This document shows, in pieces, positions 35,443 to 43,589 of a stretch of DNA of 64,000 bases (within the stretch, counting starts at the first letter, position 1; each line of letters opens with the position of its first letter). The translations under genes were made by a program, and so were the position numbers. The notes below the pieces were generated by a model. That model made no database searches, was not told the origin of the DNA, and saw only the letters and a program-made list of their open reading frames with translations. Source of the stretch: Bradyrhizobium iriomotense (lineage in GTDB: Bacteria > Pseudomonadota > Alphaproteobacteria > Rhizobiales > Xanthobacteraceae); contig NZ_JAFCJZ010000029.1 of the NCBI RefSeq assembly GCF_018130765.1, positions 47,781-111,780 on the forward strand, read 5' to 3'.

Positions 35443-35536
35443 AAAGCGCAATGCTTGTGGACTTGTGCGCTATGAACTCCGCGCAACAACAACGCGACAA
35501 AGCCAGGACACAACAAGCATCCTGGACATCGCGAAC

Positions 35537-36061
35537 ATGGCATCCAAACTCTCCCAGCCCATGAAATGGGTGGTTCTCGCCGCCATCACCGGCGTCTGCG
35601 TTTTCGGCATCCTGACCATCGGCCCCACGCATGAGGTGGTCGCGCAGGACCGCTCGCCGATCGTCGACGTGCGCACCACCGACCCCGAGATGAACGCCGC
35701 GATCGCCCGCGCCCGAGGCACGCTGCCGACCTTCTGGGCCTCCTATGACGCGCCAAAACCGTCGGAGACCGGGCACGCCCTGAAGGTCCGCTTCTCGACC
35801 CGCAAGGGCGGCGAGCACATCTGGATCGGCGAGGTGAAGAAGCAGCCCGACGGCAGCTATTCCGGCCTGTTCGCCAACGAGCCGCGCGATCTGCCGGGGA
35901 AACGGGCCGGCGACCAGGTGAAGTTCACCGAAGCCGACATCTCGGACTGGATGTTCATGCGCAACGGCAAGATTGTCGGCGGCGAGACCATCAAGCCGAC
36001 GCTGAAGTCGCTGCCCAAGGCGGATGCGGACGCCCTCCGGGCCCGGATGGAGCGGCCGTAG
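35537..36061 (+). CDS. DUF2314 (YegJ-like) membrane-anchored protein
   Basis: The 174-residue protein has one N-terminal hydrophobic segment (KWVVLAAITGVCVFGILTI), which is a signal or anchor. A DUF2314 domain follows with DPEMNAAIARARGTLPTFW, HALKVRFSTRKGGEHIWI, YSGLFANEP and ISDWMFMRNGKIVGGETI, matching my recollection of the family. Its function is unknown. The ATG at 35537 starts the hydrophobic segment, and a longer frame upstream runs through the repeat. Family E repeats lie on both sides. Confidence 0.83.
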   Translation: MASKLSQPMKWVVLAAITGVCVFGILTIGPTHEVVAQDRSPIVDVRTTDPEMNAAIARARGTLPTFWASYDAPKPSETGHALKVRFSTRKGGEHIWIGEVKKQPDGSYSGLFANEPRDLPGKRAGDQVKFTEADISDWMFMRNGKIVGGETIKPTLKSLPKADADALRARMERP

Positions 36062-36064
36062 GCT

Positions 36065-36225
36065 CTTCTTCCCTTCTCCCCTTGTGGGAGAAGGTGGCGC
36101 GAAGCGCCGGATGAGGGGTTGGCTCCTCAATTTCAATCGCGCGAGGCGGATTCGGGGATAGAACCCCTCACCCGTCTCGCCGCTTCGCGGCGAGCCACCC
36201 TCTCCCACAAGGGGAGAGGGGAAAA
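36065..36225. repeat. Palindromic intergenic repeat, family E
   Basis: CTTCTTCCCTTCTCCCCTTG opens it and CTCTCCCACAAGGGGAGAGG closes it. It contains GGCGCGAAGCGCC and the same AACCCCTCACCCGTCTCGCC block as the copy at 35245. It begins 4 bp after the DUF2314 stop and ends about 44 bp before hisS. Confidence 0.88.
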
Positions 36226-36268
36226 GGCCCCGGTTGCCGCCTCGCGCCCCGGCTGGTAAACGCCGCGC

Positions 36269-37789
36269 ATGGCCGAGAAACCCAAAAAACCCCAGAAACT
36301 GAAGGCGCGCCTGCCGCGCGGGCTCGAGGATCGCGATCCCGCCGCGATCCGGGCGACGCGCGAGATGGTCGAGAAGATCCGTGCCGTCTACGAGCTCTAC
36401 GGTTTCGAGCCGGTGGAGACGCCGGCGATGGAATACACCGACGCGCTCGGCAAATTCCTGCCCGACCAGGACCGTCCGAACGAGGGCGTGTTCTCGTTCC
36501 AGGACGACGACGAGCAGTGGATCTCGCTGCGCTACGATCTGACCGCGCCGCTCGCCCGTTACGTCGGCGAGCGTTACGGGACCGATGGTCTGGTCTTGCC
36601 TTACCGCAGCTATCGTGTCGGCTACGTGTTCCGTAACGAAAAACCCGGCCCCGGCCGCTTCCGCCAGTTCATGCAGTTCGATGCCGACACGGTCGGCTCG
36701 GCGACGCCGGCGGCGGATGCCGAGATCTGCATGATGGCGGCGGACACGATGGAGGCGCTCGGCATTGCGCGCGGCTCCTATGTCGTGAAGGTCAACAACC
36801 GAAAAGTGCTCGACGGTGTTCTGGAAGCCATCGGGCTCGCCGGTGCCGAGAACGCAGGCCGTAGACTGACCGTGCTGCGCGCGATCGACAAGCTCGACAA
36901 GTTCTCCGCCGACGAAGTGCGCAAATTGCTCGGCCCCGGACGATGGGATGGCGGCGAGGAAGGCAAGGGCGACTTCACCAAGGGCGCCAATTTGAGCGCA
37001 GCTGAAGCCGACGTTGTTCTCGCCATCACCAAGCCGCGCGACGATTGGAAAGAGGCGGTTGCCGCCGCTGAAACGTACCTCGCCAAGAGCGAAGTCGGTC
37101 AGGCCGGCGTGAGCGAGCTGGAAGAAATTGCAAAACTGGTCACGGCCTCGGGGTACGGCGCGGACCGCATCAAGATCGATCCGTCCGTCGTGCGCGGCCT
37201 CGAATATTACACCGGCCCGGTCTACGAGGTCGAACTGCTGCTCGACACCAAGGACGAGAAGGGCCGCCCGGTGCGGTTCGGCTCGGTCGGTGGTGGCGGA
37301 CGTTACGATGGCCTCGTCTCGCGCTTCCGCGGCGAGCCGGTGCCGGCGACCGGCTTCTCGATCGGCGTCTCGCGGCTCCAGGCGGCACTGACGCTGCTCG
37401 GCAAGCTCGACACGCGGCCCGAGTTCGGGCCCGTCGTCGTCACCGTGTTCGACCGCGACCGCGTCGCCGACTACCAGAAGATGGTGGCAAGCTTGCGAGG
37501 TGCCGGCATCCGTGCCGAGCTCTATCTCGGCAATCCCAAGAACATGGGCAACCAGCTCAAATACGCCGATCGCCGCAACTCACCCTGCGTCATCATCCAG
37601 GGCTCGGATGAAAAGGCGCGCGGCGAGGTGCAGATCAAGGATCTGGTCGAGGGCGCGAAGGCAGCCGCCGCGATCGCTTCCAACCAGGAATGGCGCGAGA
37701 CGCGGCCGGCGCAGTTCTCGTGCAGCGAAGCCGACCTCGTCGCAAAAGTGCGTGAAGTCCTCGTGCGCCATGACGTGAGCTGGGGCTAG
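36269..37789 (+). CDS. hisS: Histidyl-tRNA synthetase
   Basis: This 506-residue class II synthetase has motif 1 around the N-terminal helix (ATREMVEKIRAVYELYGF), motif 2 (GYVFRNEKPGPGRFRQFMQ), the histidine-binding strand GLEYYTGPVYE and motif 3 (SIGVSRL). The C-terminal anticodon domain starts near PVVVTVFDRD. It is longer than E. coli HisS (424 residues), mainly by an insert between motifs 2 and 3. Lys/Pro-rich residues form the N-terminus. A palindromic repeat follows. Confidence 0.96.
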   Translation: MAEKPKKPQKLKARLPRGLEDRDPAAIRATREMVEKIRAVYELYGFEPVETPAMEYTDALGKFLPDQDRPNEGVFSFQDDDEQWISLRYDLTAPLARYVGERYGTDGLVLPYRSYRVGYVFRNEKPGPGRFRQFMQFDADTVGSATPAADAEICMMAADTMEALGIARGSYVVKVNNRKVLDGVLEAIGLAGAENAGRRLTVLRAIDKLDKFSADEVRKLLGPGRWDGGEEGKGDFTKGANLSAAEADVVLAITKPRDDWKEAVAAAETYLAKSEVGQAGVSELEEIAKLVTASGYGADRIKIDPSVVRGLEYYTGPVYEVELLLDTKDEKGRPVRFGSVGGGGRYDGLVSRFRGEPVPATGFSIGVSRLQAALTLLGKLDTRPEFGPVVVTVFDRDRVADYQKMVASLRGAGIRAELYLGNPKNMGNQLKYADRRNSPCVIIQGSDEKARGEVQIKDLVEGAKAAAAIASNQEWRETRPAQFSCSEADLVAKVREVLVRHDVSWG

Positions 37790-37804
37790 CCATTCGCTCC
37801 ATTC

Positions 37805-37874
37805 GTCATGCGCGGGCTTGACCCGCGCATCCATCTTTCAAATGATGAATGGCCGGAACAAGCCCGGCCATGAC
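37805..37874. repeat. Short double-palindrome repeat, family H
   Basis: It consists of GTCATGCGCGGGCTTGACCCGCGCAT and then ATGGCCGGAACAAGCCCGGCCATGAC, two small hairpins joined by about 20 bases. It lies between hisS and the tautomerase gene and partly precedes the latter's ribosome site. Confidence 0.75.
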
Positions 37875-37896
37875 GACCAGCAGCAGGGAGACAACG

Positions 37897-38100
37897 ATGC
37901 CTGAGATCACCATCAGCATGGCCGAGGGCCGCACCGACGAGCAGAAGGCCGGCATGATGCGCGACATCACGCAGGCGCTGGTGAAGAACCTCGGCGTCGA
38001 CGCCGATGCCGTCGTCATCCAGATCAACGAAGCCCCGCTGCGTCACAAGATGAAGGGCGGCAAGACCTTTGTGGAGCGCGCCGCGGCGGCGAAGAAGTAG
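37897..38100 (+). CDS. 4-oxalocrotonate tautomerase family protein
   Basis: At 67 residues it has the typical subunit size. The catalytic N-terminal proline follows the initiator Met (MPEITISMAEGR), and the helix RTDEQKAGMMRDITQALVK and the strand DAVVIQINEAP fit the family. It should form a multimer and tautomerise a keto-enol substrate; which one is not evident. AGCAGGGAGA upstream supports the ATG at 37897 over a longer frame that begins inside the repeat. Confidence 0.9.
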   Translation: MPEITISMAEGRTDEQKAGMMRDITQALVKNLGVDADAVVIQINEAPLRHKMKGGKTFVERAAAAKK

Positions 38101-38126
38101 GCGGCGCTGGTTCGTCAACCGCCGCC

Positions 38127-38281
38127 GTCGTCCCGGACAAGCGTCAGCGCAGATCCGGGACCCATAACCACAGGGAGTGGTTATCCGGTGCAGCGGTCAC
38201 TCCGAGTCCCCGTAACCACGACGTCCTGTGGCTATGGGTCCCGGATCGGCGCGCGCTTAAGGCGCGCTTGTCCGGGACGAC
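38127..38281. repeat. Palindromic intergenic repeat, family B
   Basis: GTCGTCCCGGACAAGCG opens it and CGCTTGTCCGGGACGAC closes it. Second arms GATCCGGGACCCATA and TATGGGTCCCGGATC lie inside, with GTAACCAC/GTGGTTA pieces at the centre. It resembles family A in layout. It ends 18 bp before the thioesterase start. Confidence 0.85.
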
Positions 38282-38299
38282 ACCGTGTGTGAGGCCCCC

Positions 38300-38704
38300 A
38301 TGGACGCACGCGAGTTCATCAAGATCGGCATGAGCGCCGAGCGCACGCTGGTGGTGCCGGTGGAGCGCACGGTCGGGCATTTCGTGCCCGGCATGCCTTT
38401 TGTCTATGCGACACCGATGATGATCCTGGAGATGGAGATGACCGCGGGCGATGCGATCCGCGCCGCGCTTCAGTCGGGCTGGGTCACCGTCGGCACCGAG
38501 GTCGACATTCGTCATCTTGCGGCCGCTCTCGTCGGCGCGACAGTGCGGACCACCGCAAAAGTGGTCGCGGTCGAACGCCGCGTCATTCGCTTCGAGGTCG
38601 AGGCGTTCGAGGGCACGCGCAGGCTCGGCGAAGGCCGCCACGCGCGCGGGCTCGTCAATGTCGAGATGTTCAACAAGCGGCTAGCCGCAGGCTCGAAATC
38701 GTAG
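38300..38704 (+). CDS. Hotdog-fold thioesterase, fluoroacetyl-CoA thioesterase (FlK)-like
   Basis: The 134-residue protein resembles the FlK group of acyl-CoA thioesterases. VYATPMMILEMEMTA contains the Thr and Glu, and VDIRHLAA the His, that form the FlK active site. The acyl substrate is unknown, and fluoroacetate itself is unlikely. The ATG at 38300 is preferred over a GTG at 38285; GAGG lies close upstream. The TAG stop is also the first triplet of a TAGGGTGGGCAAAG repeat, so the C-terminus may have been set by that repeat. Confidence 0.82.
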   Translation: MDAREFIKIGMSAERTLVVPVERTVGHFVPGMPFVYATPMMILEMEMTAGDAIRAALQSGWVTVGTEVDIRHLAAALVGATVRTTAKVVAVERRVIRFEVEAFEGTRRLGEGRHARGLVNVEMFNKRLAAGSKS

Positions 38705-38746
38705 GGTGGGCAAAGGCGCGAAGCGCCGTGCTTTGCCCACCCCACG
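38702..38746. repeat. Palindromic repeat, family F (short copy)
   Basis: TAGGGTGGGCAAAGGCGC is answered by GCTTTGCCCACCCCA, with GGCGCGAAGCGCC at the centre. It fills the gap between the thioesterase and proC stops and overlaps the thioesterase stop codon. Longer copies lie at 41526 and 49498. Confidence 0.85.
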
Positions 38747-38754
38747 GCACCGTC

Positions 38755-39579
38755 TTACTTCGCCAATTCCTTTGACCGCTTCGTCGCCGCCGCGATCGCG
38801 CGGATCATCAGCTCGCGCAGGCCCGGCTCGCCCATCAGCACGCCGAGCGCAGCGGCCGTGGTGCCGCCCGGCGAGGTGACGTTCTGGCGCAGCGTGGCGG
38901 AGGGGAGCTCCGACTGGTGCAGCAGCTCGCCGGAGCCGGCGACGGTCTCGCGCGCGAGCCTGGTTGCGAGCGCCTCGGGCAATCCCGCTTCGACGCCGGC
39001 CCGCGCGAGTTCCTCGGCGAGCAGGAAGACATAGGCCGGACCCGAGCCGGAGACGGCGGTCACCGCGTCCATCAGGCCTTCGTCCTCGACCCATTCGACC
39101 GAGCCGGTGGCGCGCAGCAGCGCATCCGCCACCGCGCGCTGCGCGGCGCTGACGGTCTTGGCCGCAACGGCGACGGTGATGCCGCGGCCGATCGCGGCGG
39201 GTGTGTTCGGCATCGCGCGCACCACGGCGCCGCCGCAGACCTCCTCGAGCGAGGCGATCGTGGTTCCCGCCATGATCGACACCACGGACGTCTTCTCCGA
39301 GACGAACGGTTTCAGCTTCGCGCCGGCATCGCGGAACATCTGCGGCTTCACCGCGACGACCAGCGTCTCGACCGTGCCCGCCGCCGTCACATCGGGATTG
39401 AGCGCAACGCCCTTGGCGGCCAGCGCGGTGATCTCCGGCGAGATGAACGGGTCGACCACCGCGACACGGCGCGGGTCGAGCCCGCCCGCGAGCCATCCGG
39501 TCAGCATCGCGCCGCCCATCTTGCCGGCGCCGGCAAGCAGGATGGTGCCGGTGATGTTTTGGAGGGTGCTGTTTGCCAT
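38755..39579 (-). CDS. proC: Pyrroline-5-carboxylate reductase
   Basis: ProC reduces pyrroline-5-carboxylate to proline with NAD(P)H. The 274-residue protein has the Rossmann loop LAGAGKMGGAML, the segment VRAMPNTPAAIGRG, the signature SGSGPAYVFLLAEEL and the C-terminal VTSPGGTTAAALG. The ATG at 39579 (MANSTLQN) fits the family better than the longer frame to 39603. A YbjN-like gene lies upstream on the same strand, about 210 bp away across a repeat; this pairing is common in alphaproteobacteria. Confidence 0.95.
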   Translation of the reverse strand: MANSTLQNITGTILLAGAGKMGGAMLTGWLAGGLDPRRVAVVDPFISPEITALAAKGVALNPDVTAAGTVETLVVAVKPQMFRDAGAKLKPFVSEKTSVVSIMAGTTIASLEEVCGGAVVRAMPNTPAAIGRGITVAVAAKTVSAAQRAVADALLRATGSVEWVEDEGLMDAVTAVSGSGPAYVFLLAEELARAGVEAGLPEALATRLARETVAGSGELLHQSELPSATLRQNVTSPGGTTAAALGVLMGEPGLRELMIRAIAAATKRSKELAK

Positions 39580-39601
39580 TGCTGTTGCCACAAAATCCGC
39601 C

Positions 39602-39746
39602 ATCGTCCTGGCGAAAACCAGGACCCATAACCCCGGCTGGTTCTAGTGGATGGAGGGCAGAGCAACAAGCGCCGTGCCGCACACGGGCACCTCGCGGTAT
39701 GGGTCCTGGATCAGCGCTCGCTCCGCTCGCTTGTTCAGGACGACGA
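39602..39746. repeat. Palindromic intergenic repeat, family A
   Basis: ATCGTCCTGGCGAAAACCAG opens it and GTTCAGGACGACGAT closes it. Inner arms AGGACCCATA and TATGGGTCCT match the copy at 1175. It lies inside the presumed ybjN-proC transcription unit. Confidence 0.78.
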
Positions 39747-39791
39747 TGAAGAGAGCGCCGTGGCTCGCTCACCGCCTCGGGAGAGCAGGCC

Positions 39792-40292
39792 CTACGCCTC
39801 TCCCACCGTATCGAACATCGCCGCGTCCATCGCCTCGGTTGTGGTCTTGCCCGCCCACACCACGAACTGGAACGCCGGGAAGTAGCGCTCGCAGGCGTGG
39901 ATGGCGCCGGCGAGCATGGCCTCGCATTGCGCGGGCGAGGCGGTGAGGCCGCCCGGCAGCACCAGGGCCTGGCGGTGCATGACCATGCCGGTGTTGGTCC
40001 ACAGATCGAAATGACCGACCCACAATTGCTCGTTGACGGCGGCGACGAGCCGCTGCACTTCGCTCCGCCGCGCGAGCGGAATCTTTATGTCGAACGCGCA
40101 GGCCAGATGCAGCGCCTCGATCTCGCCCATCCAGGTGAAGGAGAGCTGGTAGTCGGTCCACTGTCCCTTCGAGACGATCGTGAGTTCGTCTTCGCCGGAG
40201 CGTTCGAACGGCCAGTTGTTGTTGGCAGCGATATCCTCGACCACCGCGAGAGGATGGCTTTTGGAATCGATGTTGCCTTCGAGCAGGGACAT
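39792..40292 (-). CDS. YbjN domain-containing protein
   Basis: The 166-residue protein matches the YbjN/type III chaperone-like fold: HPLAVVEDIAANNNWPFER at the N-terminus, a YQLSFTWMGEIEALHLACAF strand, and WVGHFDLWTNTGMVMHRQAL. The ATG at 40292 (MSLLEGN) follows the purine run AAGAGGTCGAGACGG and is preferred over 40334. YbjN affects motility and stress traits in E. coli, but its action is unknown. It is read towards proC. Confidence 0.85.
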   Translation of the reverse strand: MSLLEGNIDSKSHPLAVVEDIAANNNWPFERSGEDELTIVSKGQWTDYQLSFTWMGEIEALHLACAFDIKIPLARRSEVQRLVAAVNEQLWVGHFDLWTNTGMVMHRQALVLPGGLTASPAQCEAMLAGAIHACERYFPAFQFVVWAGKTTTEAMDAAMFDTVGEA

Positions 40293-40640
40293 GCCGTCTC
40301 GACCTCTTGCCTTCTTGTTGTCGTTGATACGCACGCGGTCGGCCCGGCACGCTCCCTCATGTCGCTGTCGCGTTCCCTCGGATCAGCGCGGGCCTGTCGC
40401 GGATCAAGTGATGTGATTTGCGGAATCTGCGCAACGGGGTCCCGAGTCCGTCCACAAGCCAGGACTCGTTCGTCCACAGCTCATCTCCGCCACAATTCGT
40501 AACGCAGGAAGCCGCAATCCGGATGGAGGAGAACAAACCGGAATCGGATTCGAGCGGGCCGGCCAATCGTTAATTCCGCCGGGTGAGGGCTGGATGGCCA
40601 TAGCGGCATGGGACCATGCGCTTTCCCCATGCGGAACGCG
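40293..40640. other. Intergenic region with no gene seen
   Basis: These bases lie between the YbjN gene (leftward) and the riboswitch promoter (rightward). Short open frames exist on both strands but have no ribosome sites or recognisable products. The left end presumably holds the ybjN promoter. Confidence 0.5.
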
Positions 40641-40641
40641 C

Positions 40642-40670
40642 TTGCTGCGGCCGCCGGCCGGCGTCATATT
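40642..40670 (+). promoter_or_regulatory. Candidate sigma-70 promoter for the FMN riboswitch and ribH2
   Basis: TTGCTG (40642-40647) and CATATT (40665-40670) are separated by exactly 17 bases. Transcription would start near 40677, about 25 bases before the riboswitch aptamer. Confidence 0.55.
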
Positions 40671-40701
40671 TCCGGTCAGGCCGTTCATTCCGGACGGCCG
40701 A

Positions 40702-40869
40702 TGTTCTCAGGGCGGGGTGAAAGTCCCCACCGGCGGTAAGGGCCGAAAGGCCTAAGCCCGCGAGCGCCTCCCCCAAGGACTTTCCTGAAAAGGTTTTGTC
40801 CGAAGGGAAGGGTCAGCAGATTCGGTGCAACTCCGAAGCCGACGGTTAAAGTCCGGATGAAAGAGAACG
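40702..40869 (+). promoter_or_regulatory. FMN riboswitch (RFN element)
   Basis: All conserved blocks are in order: GTTCTCAGGGCGGGGTGAAA, CCCCACCGGCGGTAA, a P3-P4 region with AAGCCCGCGAGCG, then GTCAGCAGATTCGGTGCAA, CCGAAGCCGACGGTTAAAGT and closing CCGGATGAAAGAGAAC. The outer stem GTTCTC/GAGAAC closes it. The segment between the halves (CTCCCCCAAGGACTTTCC...) is an enlarged variable arm. It binds FMN and should lower ribH2 expression. A hairpin at 40882-40897 (CGCATC GCGA GATGCG) followed by TTTGTCGTT may be part of the switch. Confidence 0.95.
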
Positions 40870-40949
40870 GTCGGTGGCAGACGCATCGCGAGATGCGGCT
40901 GTTTGTCGTTCCGTGTGCCCTGATTCTGGTCCTTGAACCGAGGAAAGCC

Positions 40950-41516
40950 ATGAATCAGATGTTGCAAGATCCCCAAGCCGAAACGTCCCAACCCACTCAA
41001 ACGCCGCCGCCGGTTCCGCAAGACCCGGTACCCGCGCATCCGCGCTTCGCCAAGCCGCAGCGGGTGGCCTTCGTGCAGGCCCGCTGGCACCGCGACGTGG
41101 TCGAGGAAGCCCGCATCGCCTTCATGAAGGAAGCCGAGGCGCGTCACCTCACCCATGTCGACGTGTTCGAGGTGCCGGGCTCGTTCGAGATCCCGCTCCA
41201 TGCGCAGGTGCTCGCCAAGACCCGGCGCTACACCGCGATCGTTGCCGCCGGCCTCGTCGTCGACGGTGGCATCTATCGCCACGAGTTCGTCGCGGACACC
41301 GTGATCAAGGCGCTGATGGACGTGCAGCTGCGCACCGAGGTGCCGGTGTTCTCCGCGGTGCTGACGCCGCAGCAGTTCCACGAGACCGAGGTGCACTACG
41401 ATTTCTTCCGCAGGCACTTTGCCATCAAGGGCGTCGAAGTCGCGGCAGCCTGTGCGGAGACGTTGCACGGTCTGGAGCGCCTGCGCGGCCAGGTCGCGGC
41501 GGGGATCGTGGGGTAG
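40950..41516 (+). CDS. ribH2: 6,7-dimethyl-8-ribityllumazine synthase, type II (RibH2)
   Basis: Lumazine synthase makes the last precursor of riboflavin. The 188-residue protein has VAFVQARWHRDVVEEAR, the FEVPGSFEIPLHAQ substrate loop and a VLTPQQFHE catalytic-region segment with His. The sequence (Trp in the first loop, the YRHEFVADTVIKALMDVQL block) fits the RibH2 type known in Brucella and Mesorhizobium. AGGAAAG precedes the ATG at 40950. A Pro/Gln-rich lead of about 30 residues is present. It is controlled by the FMN riboswitch just upstream; the other riboflavin genes except ribF are elsewhere. Confidence 0.93.
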   Translation: MNQMLQDPQAETSQPTQTPPPVPQDPVPAHPRFAKPQRVAFVQARWHRDVVEEARIAFMKEAEARHLTHVDVFEVPGSFEIPLHAQVLAKTRRYTAIVAAGLVVDGGIYRHEFVADTVIKALMDVQLRTEVPVFSAVLTPQQFHETEVHYDFFRRHFAIKGVEVAAACAETLHGLERLRGQVAAGIVG

Positions 41517-41525
41517 GCAGACTGC

Positions 41526-41614
41526 CGTAGGGTGGGCAAAGCGCAAGCGTGCCCACCTCCTCTCGCGAAACAAAAAAGGTGGGCACGGCGCGTCGCGCCT
41601 TTGCCCACCCTACG
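41526..41614. repeat. Palindromic repeat, family F
   Basis: CGTAGGGTGGGCAAAGCGC opens it and CGCCTTTGCCCACCCTACG closes it, with a second pair GTGCCCACCT / AGGTGGGCAC inside. It lies between the convergent ribH2 and prs genes and probably acts in both directions as a terminator. Confidence 0.88.
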
Positions 41615-41636
41615 AGACCTTCTGGGATCGGAAAGA

Positions 41637-42590
41637 CTAGTCGAACAGGCTCGACACCGACTCTTCCGCGGCGGTGCGCGCGATCGCATCCGAGATCAGG
41701 CTGGCGATCGGCAGCGTGCGGATGTTCGGTGCCTTGGTCACCGCTTCGGTCGGCAGGATCGAGTCGGTGATCACGAGCTCTTTCAGCTTCGAGCCCGCGA
41801 TGCGGGCGGCGGCGCCGCCGGAGAGCACGCCATGGGTGATGTAGGCGTAGACGTCCTTGGCGCCCTTGGCGATCAGCGCATCGGCCGCGTTCACCAGCGT
41901 GCCGCCGGAATCGACGATGTCGTCGACCAGGATACAGCTGTAGCCGGAGACGTCGCCGATCACGTTCATGACTTCGGATTCACCCGGACGCTCGCGGCGC
42001 TTGTCGACGATCGCGAGCGGGGTGTTGATGCGCTTGGCGAGGCCGCGGGCGCGGGCCACGCCGCCGACGTCGGGCGAGACCACCATCACCTTGCCGAGGT
42101 CGAAACGTTCGCGGATGTCGCGCACCATCAGAGGGGCAGCGAACAGATTGTCGGTCGGGATATCGAAGAAGCCCTGGATCTGGCCGGCATGCAGGTCGAG
42201 CGTCATGACGCGGTCGACGCCGGCATGGGTGATCAGATTGGCGACGAGCTTGGCCGAGATCGGCGTGCGCGAGCCGGAGCGGCGGTCCTGCCTAGCATAG
42301 CCGAAATAGGGGATCACTGCGGTGATGCGGCGCGCCGAGGAGCGGCGCAGCGCGTCGGTGATGATCAGCAGCTCCATCAGATTGTCGTTCGCCGGAAACG
42401 AGGTCGACTGGATGATGAAGGCATCCGAACCGCGGATGTTCTCCTGGACCTCGACGAAGATCTCCATGTCGGCGAAGCGCCGGACCACCGCCTTGGTCAG
42501 CGGCATGTTGAGGCCCTGCGCGATGGCCTGCGCGAGAGCCGGATTGGAGTTGCCGGCGACAAGCTTGATGGAGCCGTTCTTGGCCGACAT
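41637..42590 (-). CDS. prs: Ribose-phosphate pyrophosphokinase (PRPP synthetase)
   Basis: Prs makes PRPP from ribose 5-phosphate and ATP for nucleotide, histidine and tryptophan synthesis. The 317-residue protein has the conserved blocks YFGYARQDRR, TLDLHAGQIQGFFDIP and the PRPP loop ILVDDIVDSGGTL. The ATG at 42590 (MSAKNGSIK) fits the family start better than the upstream extension. A GGAAGCG-type purine stretch precedes it. It is monocistronic. Confidence 0.96.
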   Translation of the reverse strand: MSAKNGSIKLVAGNSNPALAQAIAQGLNMPLTKAVVRRFADMEIFVEVQENIRGSDAFIIQSTSFPANDNLMELLIITDALRRSSARRITAVIPYFGYARQDRRSGSRTPISAKLVANLITHAGVDRVMTLDLHAGQIQGFFDIPTDNLFAAPLMVRDIRERFDLGKVMVVSPDVGGVARARGLAKRINTPLAIVDKRRERPGESEVMNVIGDVSGYSCILVDDIVDSGGTLVNAADALIAKGAKDVYAYITHGVLSGGAAARIAGSKLKELVITDSILPTEAVTKAPNIRTLPIASLISDAIARTAAEESVSSLFD

Positions 42591-42784
42591 GGACGCTTCC
42601 TCCCGCGCTTTGCTGGATACGACGTTCAACATCAGAAAATACCCACTGGCAGCACGGTTACGACGGGCGAGGAAATATCAGGCCGGGGGCCGCAATGGCA
42701 ACCCGGGATGCTACGTTTTCCCTCTGAAAATCCTGAGTCGGGCCAACGGCTTGGCCGCATCTTGAGCCCGTGGTTTAGCGGGGG

Positions 42785-43402
42785 TTATCGCTCGGCATAG
42801 CCGAGTGCCGAGGCCGGCATGTCCGCCGCCGGCGCCTCCTTGATCACGCCCGCGACCGCCGGCCCCCGCAGGCCGGGAGCCGCGCCCGGGGCATCCGGCG
42901 TCCCATTGATCATATTGGAAAGTCCGCTGAATCCGGCCTGGGCGATCTTGCGCAGCACGAGGTCGTCGGCCGCGGCCCAGGGATCGCGGCCGCCCTTGGC
43001 GGAGGTCGGTTCCTCGCCGGACAGGCGCAGCGCCCGCTGCTGGTTGGCGTCGTAGACGTCCCAGACCCAGGCGATCACGGTCTTGCCGCGCACCACCTGG
43101 GCTGAGAGGTAGCTGCGCACGCGGTAGGCAGCCGTCCCCTCGCGGGAGACCACGGACAGGCTGCGCAGCTTGGATTCGCTGTCGAGTACGCCGACCATGC
43201 GGTCGAACACCTGGGGGGGCGGCCCGTCGATCGACTCGAATGCCACCGTCGCTCCCGAGCCGGTGCTCGGCGCCATCGCATAGGAGTTGGCGGCACTGCC
43301 GCCGCCACCGGCGCAGCCGCCAAGCGCGGTCGCCGCCGCCAGCAGCATAAGCGCCAGCACGCGCGAACCCGCACGGCCCAGGATGAATGACGCGTCCCTC
43401 AT
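42785..43402 (-). CDS. Putative lipoprotein of unknown function
   Basis: The 205-residue product has a type II signal peptide with lipobox ALGGC (lipid-bearing Cys30) followed by Gly/Ser residues. The mature part has IDGPPPQVFDRMVGVLDSESKLRSLSVV and YRVRSYLSAQVVRGKTVIAWVWDVYDANQQRALRLSGEE, which suggest a small periplasmic alpha/beta domain. I recognise it only as a conserved rhizobial type without a name. CTTAATCGATTTTAACG lies upstream (43422-43438, minus strand), close to but one base short of CtrA spacing. Maturation would need Lgt and LspA, both encoded in this window. Confidence 0.8.
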   Translation of the reverse strand: MRDASFILGRAGSRVLALMLLAAATALGGCAGGGGSAANSYAMAPSTGSGATVAFESIDGPPPQVFDRMVGVLDSESKLRSLSVVSREGTAAYRVRSYLSAQVVRGKTVIAWVWDVYDANQQRALRLSGEEPTSAKGGRDPWAAADDLVLRKIAQAGFSGLSNMINGTPDAPGAAPGLRGPAVAGVIKEAPAADMPASALGYAER

Positions 43403-43465
43403 TATGGAGGGCAGCGATATCGTTAAAATCGATTAAGGTCTAGGGCAGGAGCGCCACAACACACG

Positions 43466-43569
43466 GTCATTCCGGGGCGCGCCTCTTGGCGCGAGCCCGG
43501 AATCCATTTCGCCGTGTGAACTGCTGCACAATGGATTCCGGGTTCTCGCTTCGCGAGCCCCGGAATGAC
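43466..43569. repeat. Palindromic intergenic repeat, family D
   Basis: GTCATTCCGGGGCGCGCC opens it and GAGCCCCGGAATGAC closes it. Inner arms are CCCGGAATCCAT and ATGGATTCCGGG, around GTGTGAACTGCTGCACA. It separates the lipoprotein gene from pgeF, both leftward, and lies directly after the pgeF stop. Confidence 0.85.
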
Positions 43570-43589
43570 ACAGAGTGTTGCCTGTGTGT

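Noticed and set aside
40404..40688. Short minus-strand frames between ybjN and the riboswitch
   Set aside because: They lack ribosome sites, hydrophobic segments or known motifs, and one overlaps the riboswitch promoter.
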